Below are positions 21,150 through 27,029 of a DNA stretch of 27,029 bases, piece by piece (position 1 is the first letter of the stretch; every line of letters begins with the position of its first letter). The notes under the pieces were generated by a model. The model worked only from the letters and a program-made list of their open reading frames with translations. It made no database searches and was not told the origin of the DNA. Origin of the DNA: Ophiocordyceps camponoti-saundersi (nom. inval.) (taxonomy: Eukaryota; Ascomycota; Sordariomycetes; Hypocreales; Ophiocordycipitaceae); the NCBI GenBank assembly GCA_003339415.1, contig PDHQ01000398.1:1-27029 (forward strand), written 5' to 3'. Position numbers and translations under genes: made by a program.

Positions 21150-24100
21150 GGGCGTTTAAATAAGTATATAGTTAAGTTTATTTTAAGCTATTATAAAAAT
21201 ATATATCCCTTTATATAAACTTAAAATAGTTTAATACCGCATAGTATTTAAAGCTATTAAGCGGCTTTTAAGTTAAAATAATATAATCTTTTTATTTTAT
21301 AAAAATAAGTTAATAAAGCGTCCTGCCTTATAAGCGCTAATTTTTAGTATTTTTCGTAATAAGGATTTCCTTAACCTTATATTTATTAAGAGATAAGTTA
21401 TTATAAGAGAGATAGAGGAGAGGATCTAGCTAGGAGTTAGTAAGTAACTAAGATAGTAAAAGGTTATTAATAATATACTTAATAAGGTTAATATAGAAAA
21501 TAAAGTAAATACTAAGTAATATATTAAAAGTAATAGTAAGTAATATTAATATAGCTATTACTTTATACTTACCCTTAAGGTAATTAAGCTTTTAAAATAG
21601 ATAGTTAAACTATATATAAGTAAAGTTAAGCTATATAAAGTTATTAATTTAAAACTATTCCGCGGGCTAGCGAAACTTATTCGAGGAGTCCTATTACCGC
21701 TATTAAGCTTAAGCGATAAAGGCTTATATTAGTTTAACGCTATTATAAAAGAAATAAATAAATATTATAGCTTAGCTTTTTAGGGAAAAGATAGGAGTAG
21801 CTACCTCCGCTAGCTAATTAAGAAAAGTAATATTAAAGCTATAAAGTAAATAATTAAGATTAATACTTATTATAAATAAGTCCCGATTATTTAAAGTAAG
21901 CTAGTAAATAAGTAAGTAGCGTAGCGAATTAAATTATAAGAAGGAGATTATATAATAAAAAATAGCTTATATTTTTTAATTTATACGCTTTATACCCTTA
22001 TTAGTCTAAAGGTAATATATTATAAAAAATAGCTTATTAACCTTAGTAAAATAGTAAAAGGTAAACTAAAAATAGCTTATTTAATTAGAACCGTAATTAG
22101 AAATTAACTTATAAAGGAAGCTATAAAACTACTATTAGTATTAGATAAAGCGCTTAGTATATTATTTAATATTTATAAATATTATAGCTTTAAGCTAGAT
22201 ATATTTTAATAAATAATTTATAATAACTATTAGGAAATAAAGCTAGGACTCTAAAGTAGTAGGTAGCTTAGTTATAAAGTTTACGAAAAAGGTTATTTAA
22301 AACTATTTAGGAGAAGGTAGTAGCTAAAGTAACCCTTAATAGCGCTAATAATTAAGGTAATTTTTATAATAATAATAATTATAAATAAAATATATTATAT
22401 TTATAAATATACTATTTTAGTAAAACTTATATTAAAAAAATATAAAAATAATATTCTTACTAAGGTATCTTATTATAAAAAAATTATAAGTTTATTAAAT
22501 AAGTATAATAATTAGGGGTTCTTACTTAAAAACTTAAAAATAGCCTTAGAATTATAGCTATTTATAAGTAAAAATAAAATAGTTTATAACTTACTTATAA
22601 GTACCCGCTTTTAGCGGAAATTTCTAAGCGCTTAACTAAACTACTTAGTAGCGTATATAATAAAGGGAATTAATATAAAAAGCTTTTAATTAAAAGTCTT
22701 ATAAGGTCTTATTATAAAAGGGGGCCGGGGTATCTTAAGTAGGAGGTATAACTATAAAAAACTAAGATAAGGCTAGGCTAAATTAAACTAGCTATAACTT
22801 AAAGGAGTAGATAGATATAAGCTATATAATCTAATTAAAGCGCTCCTCCGTCTCGCGGCGATCTTATTCTTACTAAGAGAGTATATCGGGCCGCGACGCC
22901 TACGCGCTAAGATAGTATTAAAAGTAAAAGTTAAAAAAGGCGAGTATTTTAGCTTAATACGCTTAATATTTTATTATAGCCTTAAGCGTAGTAAAATACT
23001 TTAAGGCTTTATAATTTATAAAGATAGAGAATAGTTATATAATTTTATATAATTTAGTAAATTACGCTTTAAAGTAAGAAATAATAGTAAAAAGCTCTTT
23101 ATTATAAATTATATAATTTTATTTTATAAGTAAAAGTTTCTTAAAATAATATATAATAAGCTAGAAAATATAATCTAAGCTAAACTAGGAAAAATACCTA
23201 CTAATAGCTTTATTAAAATAGTTAGCTTTAATAATAATATTATAATTTAAATTTTACTAAGCGAGGATAAGGGTAAAAATAAATATAAACTTAAGCGTAT
23301 TAAAAATAAGCTAATATTTCTTAATTTAATAAAAAAGCGCGCTATATTTTATAAGCTTAACTAAGGGGGCTATAAAGTTTAAAAAGTAAGGTATAAAATT
23401 ATAATAAAAATTAATAAACTTAAGAAAACTACGTATACTTTAAACGTAAGTTAGCGCCTCCTATTTTAGAATTATAAAGATTTTAATAAAATCTAGCTAT
23501 ATTTTTTTACTAACGTAAATAATAAATTTTAAATACTTAACTTTATAAATAGTAAAATTATATTTATTAAAATTAAGGAAAAGCTTAGCCTAATAAAAAT
23601 ATAAGAATATAATATATACTTTACGCTAATAATCGAAATAGGAACCTCCTAAATAGATAAGGATATTATCTAAATATATTATAATAAAATCCCTTAAGGA
23701 GTTACTAAAAGTAATATTAATATAATACTAAAATATAGCGAGCGCTTTTATAAGGCTAAAAAAGTAAATAAGGTATTTAAATAAATTAAACTAAGTATAA
23801 AAAGCTATAAGGTATTCCTTACCTTTTATAATACGAAGCTTATAAAAGGTAATATAAATATTAAGTTTTATAAACTAATAAGTATTTAAAAGGTTATAAA
23901 GCGTTTCCTTAATAAGTAAAAGGGGATAATAATCTTATTTTATTACCTTATTTAAGGCGTAATAATTAATATAAAAGCGCTACCCGCCTCTTAGCTTTTT
24001 TATAAGTAGGATAAAGGCGGCTATAAATAATAAGCTAATATAGATTTATCTTTTATTTATTAAGTTAGTAATCTATTTCCGAACTTTAAGGAGATATTTA

Positions 24101-24730
24101 TAAGGTATACTATAAAGTAAGCTTTAAAGTAAAAGGGGTAAGGAATTATTAAGTTTTTAGCAAAGTTAGATATAATAGTTATAATTATTATAGTAAGGGG
24201 ATAAGATACTAGCTTTCTCCTTATTAAATAGGTTAGTAAAATCTAATACCTTAAAAAGTAAAAAAAGGCTTATAGTTAAGGTAAAAGTTATAATATATAA
24301 AATATAAAAAATATCCTATAAGCTAATAGTAAGGAATTAGTAATTAGTATATTATTAGAATTTATAATAAATAAAAGCTATAAAGATAAAGCCGAAAATA
24401 GCTATAATAAGGTAAGTAACTTATTAAGATTTAGAGTATAAGATAACTAATTTACTAGTAAAGTAAATTATAATTTCCTATTTACTAAAATATAGTAAAA
24501 TATTATTACGCGCTATTTAAAATAAGTTAAGGATTAAGTTTTAAATAAAGCTTAGGATTATATACGCTATTATAAGTAACTATTAGCTATTAATATTAGC
24601 TATAAAATAGATAAAGTAGCGGATAGATAAGTATAGCTTAAAATATATACGCTATTAGTAATATATTTATATAGTAATATAAATTATTTATAAGTAAAAA
24701 AGGGGAATTCGCTTAAGCTAGTAATATTAT
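21150..24730 (-). pseudogene. pol: Pol of element 2: RT-RNase H-integrase-chromodomain
   Basis: Read on the minus strand. RT block KGKEYLIAFYT (about 23830 down) then NLFKYLIYFFSLIKALAIF, matching the gypsy pattern for the region before the catalytic box. Catalytic box YLDNILIY at 23676-23653. Integrase zinc-binding part near 22480-22380 (YIYKYNIFYL, a mutated YIHKCNICHL). Integrase core segment LISNYGSN, then a mutated AYHPQT at 22020-22003, followed by NKGIKRIN. Chromodomain near 21360-21185 (FIK-stop-KDY and LT-stop-KPLNSF). The order and spacing follow element 1 closely: the Gag marker to YLDD distance is 1898 bases against 1910. The protease region was not resolved. Stops are TAA/TAG only. 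Confidence 0.9.
23653..23676 (-). other. Reverse transcriptase catalytic box of element 2
   Basis: Minus-strand codons read Y-L-D-N-I-L-I-Y, followed by L-G. The second Asp of the YLDD box is Asn (AAT after GAT, a TpG-to-TpA change), which alone would abolish activity. Confidence 0.93.
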
Positions 24731-24779
24731 ATAAAAGATTTATTTATAATAATATAGTAATTATAGCTATTATTTACTT

Positions 24780-25911
24780 ATATAATAACGAAAAAAATAG
24801 AATTTATAAATATAAGAAAAAAAAGAGGAGGCGAGTTTATATTCTAACTAATATTTATAAAATAATTATCTAATATTCTATAAGTAATATTACCGTAAGA
24901 GTTCTCCCCTTATAGGAGACTTAGTATAAGGGGGATTCGTTTCCTTAGTCTAAGGCGGGGTTCTCCTCCTTTTTTATAATATCTATAAAGCGGACTAAAA
25001 AGGCTAGTAAAAGAGGATTAAGCTTATATTTACGTAAGAAATAGCTAATACCGCTATAATAAAAATAGCGGCCCTTAGCGCGCCGCTTTATAATCTTATT
25101 ATTATTAGCCTTAGTTACTTAATAATAAGTTTTACCGCTATAGCTATTTTAGCCTTAAGAGGGAGGGCTATTATATTTACTAAAATGCGGCTAGGTATTA
25201 GTCTAGTATATATTAGTTATCGGGGTATCTTAGGATAGCTTAGAAGCGGAAAATAAAGGTATCTAGCCTTTATTTTTAAAGCGGAAAAACTTTATATTTA
25301 TAATAATAGTATAAATCTTAATAATAATAATAATATACTTAGTTAAGGGAATATTACGCCTTATATAATACTAGTAAAAAGCTAGCGTAAAAATATAATA
25401 AAGGCGTATAATTTTAATCTTATTAGCTTATTTAATATTATTTACTAAAATAAGCTTAGCTTTAAAATAAATAAGGAAATTAGAGAAAAACTTAGAAGCG
25501 CCTTATATAAAGTATTTAAGCTTTATTATAGCTATCTAGCGCTAATATAAGTTAGTAAATATAATATTAAGGTAACTTAAGAAATAATTAAAATTATACT
25601 TATATTTAGTATTTTATTTAAAAAATAAAGCTACTTTAGCTTAAATTATAAAAGATAAATATTAATATAAAAATACTTATTAGTTATAAGTAATACTAAT
25701 AAAAGCTTAGTCCGCTTATAGCTTATAAGATATAAAGGAGCGCTATATTAAAAAAAAGTCCTTAAAGCTATTAAATAGCGATCTAAGAGGTAATAGCTTA
25801 TAGTAAGGTTATAATTATTATTACTTAAGGAGCTATATAGATTAGTACTATTAGTATACGAAATCTTAAAGCTCCGTAATAGTAGCTTACTACTCTAAGA
25901 GCTAAGTAATA
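24780..25911 (-). pseudogene. gag: Gag-like region of element 2
   Basis: On the minus strand from 25574 the codons read YLNIIFTN, IAIIKL, SKFFSNFLIYFKAK, matching element 1 Gag without gaps. This fixes the frame, which is +1 relative to pol (pol is in -1). The start is set by analogy about 50 bases after the 5' LTR and the end before the protease region; both are approximate. CpG- and G-rich sequence near 24900-25080 and 25180-25270 would be the basic C-terminal part. No zinc knuckle was recognised. Confidence 0.6.
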
Positions 25912-25927
25912 ATAGCTTATTAAATAT

Positions 25928-25957
25928 TAAGGTTATTTATAATTAAAGTTATTTTAC
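25928..25957 (-). promoter_or_regulatory. Putative primer-binding region of element 2
   Basis: The minus-strand bases next to the 5' LTR (GTAAAATAAC...ATAACCTTA) resemble those after the 5' LTR of element 1 at 5809-5840. This supports both the orientation and a conserved functional site. The primer is not identifiable. Confidence 0.4.
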
Positions 25958-26207
25958 TATAAAGGTCCTATACTCCTTAATATTTATAAGAAGCTAATTT
26001 TATTAATATAGAATAACTTAAGAGGTTTTAAGGTATATATAGTATATATACTTAGGGTTATAGTTTATATATAGCCCGCGCCCGTCCCGCGCATAGCGCT
26101 AACTAATTATATATACTTATATATACCCCGCGCCCGTTATACGCGCGGACTTAATTAAGCACCTCTTATATAACTTAGCTATTTAAGCGTAGCCTGAATC
26201 CCTTATA
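25958..26207 (-). repeat. 5' LTR of element 2 (right copy)
   Basis: The 250-bp partner of 19286-19535. Differences between the two copies include pairs such as CG to TA, as if CpG was first changed to TpG and then to TpA. The same positions at both ends (TATAAAGG and CCCTTATA on the + strand) define the element boundaries. Confidence 0.94.
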
Positions 26208-26212
26208 GGTAT

Positions 26213-26690
26213 TATAATAAACTATAGCTATAAAAATAAAAATTAATATAATATTATTATTTTCCTAAATATTTAATTATATAATTATTATTATTATTAG
26301 TTTTAATAAATATATTAAGACTTTTATTAAGAGGTAATTTTATATATTAAAATTCCTTTTTAAATTTCCTTAAAATATTTTATAGTAATTTTTAAGGATT
26401 TTTACTAGTTTTTATATAACCCTAAAAACCTTATTATAAAATTATAAAGAAAGGACTTTAGAGAAAAGTAAAGGGGAAATTACCTAGAAATATAATTACT
26501 TTTTTATTAAGATTTTACTAGGATTTCTAAGCAGATTTTTATACTTTTTCTTATTCTTATTAGTATATACTTTTATATATTTTACTAGGATTTTGCTTAT
26601 AAGAGTTTTTCCTCTTTTTCTCTCTTCTCTCCTTAGCTTAGAATTTTTATTTATAATACTAATATTATTATTTACTTAATATATTTCTAA
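26213..26690 (+). pseudogene. Degraded ORF, second part (after LTR element 2)
   Basis: This continues the frame of 18619-19285 after removal of element 2. The C-terminal part (26488-26676) has no stop over about 60 codons and reads as a Phe/Leu/Tyr-rich, membrane-like stretch (KILLGFLSRFLYFFLFLLV). Pyrimidine-rich DNA gives such residues and few stops by itself, so this is weak evidence for a protein. The word TTTACTAGGATTT occurs twice (about 26513 and 26581). The first TGA in frame comes only inside the right inverted arm, near 26737. Confidence 0.3.
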
Positions 26691-26699
26691 GTTATAATT

Positions 26700-27029
26700 A
26701 GGGTTTAAAATTAGTTAGTTATAACTAACTAATAACTGACTAAAGTTTAGTTATAACTAAAATACGTACTTTTTAGTTAGTTATTAGTTAGTCACTCTAG
26801 TAACTTTAGTCAGTTACTAAATAAAGTGACTAACTAACTAAAAACTAAAGACTAAAATAACTAAAGCTTTAGTTAGCTTACGTAAGCTAATTGAATATAA
26901 ATAAAATACTAGTATATAGCTCCGATTATATATTTTATATAACTTAAGTTTTTTTTTTAATTAGACTATTATTTAGCGAGTAAAAAAATCTTAAATATTA
27001 TATATTAAAAAGAAGAAATTAAATATAAT
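26700..27029. repeat. Right arm of long inverted repeat
   Basis: Reverse complement of about 73-395: AGGGTTTAAAATT at 26700-26712, five GACTAA/TTAGTC words (26738, 26788, 26806, 26828, 26850), the palindrome GCTTACGTAAGC at 26876-26887, then the T-run and AT-rich outer block to the window edge. It is more mutated than the left arm, with GACTAA often changed to AACTAA, but it still keeps CpA/TpG (GTCACTC, GTCAGTTAC). The repeat probably continues beyond 27029. Confidence 0.75.

Larger units (their letters stand above)
19281..26212 (-). mobile_element. LTR element 2: Ty3/gypsy chromovirus, minus orientation, complete but mutated
   Basis: The element spans 19286-26207 (6922 bp) with two 250-bp LTRs. 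The flanking 5-mers are AGTAT (19281-19285) and GGTAT (26208-26212), a target duplication differing by one G/A transition. Minus orientation is set by the Gag match at 25574, the RT box at 23653-23676, the integrase AYHPQT-like motif near 22003-22020, the chromodomain near 21185-21360 and a purine-rich tract next to the left LTR. It is a relative of element 1, with matching LTR 5' ends, post-LTR sequence, Gag, Pol and third frame. It is a different family, since the LTR bodies and lengths differ. LTR divergence is about twice that of element 1. Confidence 0.92.

Noticed and set aside
21400..24900. Apparent long + strand reading frame inside element 2
   Set aside because: With TGA absent and TAA/TAG tolerated, every frame looks open. 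Specific RT, integrase and chromodomain motifs, Gag similarity and the post-LTR match all place the true coding strand on minus.
1..27029. Mitochondrial or plastid origin because of the AT content
   Set aside because: The AT content comes from CpA loss. Nuclear-type chromoviruses with chromodomains and target duplications are present, and no organelle genes or tRNAs are seen.

Overview
The window is AT-rich fungal DNA that looks saturated by repeat-induced point mutation (RIP), the premeiotic C-to-T process of filamentous ascomycetes (Pezizomycotina). CpA and TpG are almost absent over 27 kb, TpA is in great excess, CpG survives in patches, and copies of the same repeat differ only by transitions. 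Every coding trace is broken by TAA/TAG codons (from CAA, CAG, CGA-type and TGG codons), and TGA is nearly absent. No gene here looks able to make protein, so all coding entries are pseudogenes. No tRNA, rRNA or CRISPR array was seen.

Layout. (1) The two ends of the window (about 1-395 and 26700-27029) are inverted copies of one repeat, with a GCTTACGTAAGC palindrome and an array of GACTAA/TTAGTC words; the homology reaches the right edge. (2) 396-2240 has no recognisable gene but holds a GC-rich minisatellite at 1430-1534. (3) About 3036-5622 is a long degraded reading frame on the + strand. It is interrupted by a complete LTR retrotransposon (5623-12104, TSD ATAAG) and resumes at 12110 to about 14230. 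(4) About 14758-18145 is bounded by inverted repeats and may be a second transposon, with one degraded frame. (5) A further + frame begins near 18619. It is interrupted by a second complete LTR retrotransposon (19286-26207, minus orientation, near-perfect 5-bp TSD) and resumes at 26213.

Both LTR elements are Ty3/gypsy chromoviruses. Each shows a gag-like region, then reverse transcriptase, integrase and a C-terminal chromodomain. They are related but distinct families, facing each other, with the same LTR termini. Both also carry a third, unidentified reading frame between the chromodomain and the 3' LTR, similar at protein level, and in both pol lies in the -1 frame relative to gag.

Most economical history (inference): a large element with long inverted ends, carrying at least one large ORF, was invaded by two chromoviruses and perhaps a smaller inverted-repeat element. 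The whole stack was then mutated by RIP. Removing the three insertions leaves roughly 10 kb between and including the inverted ends.
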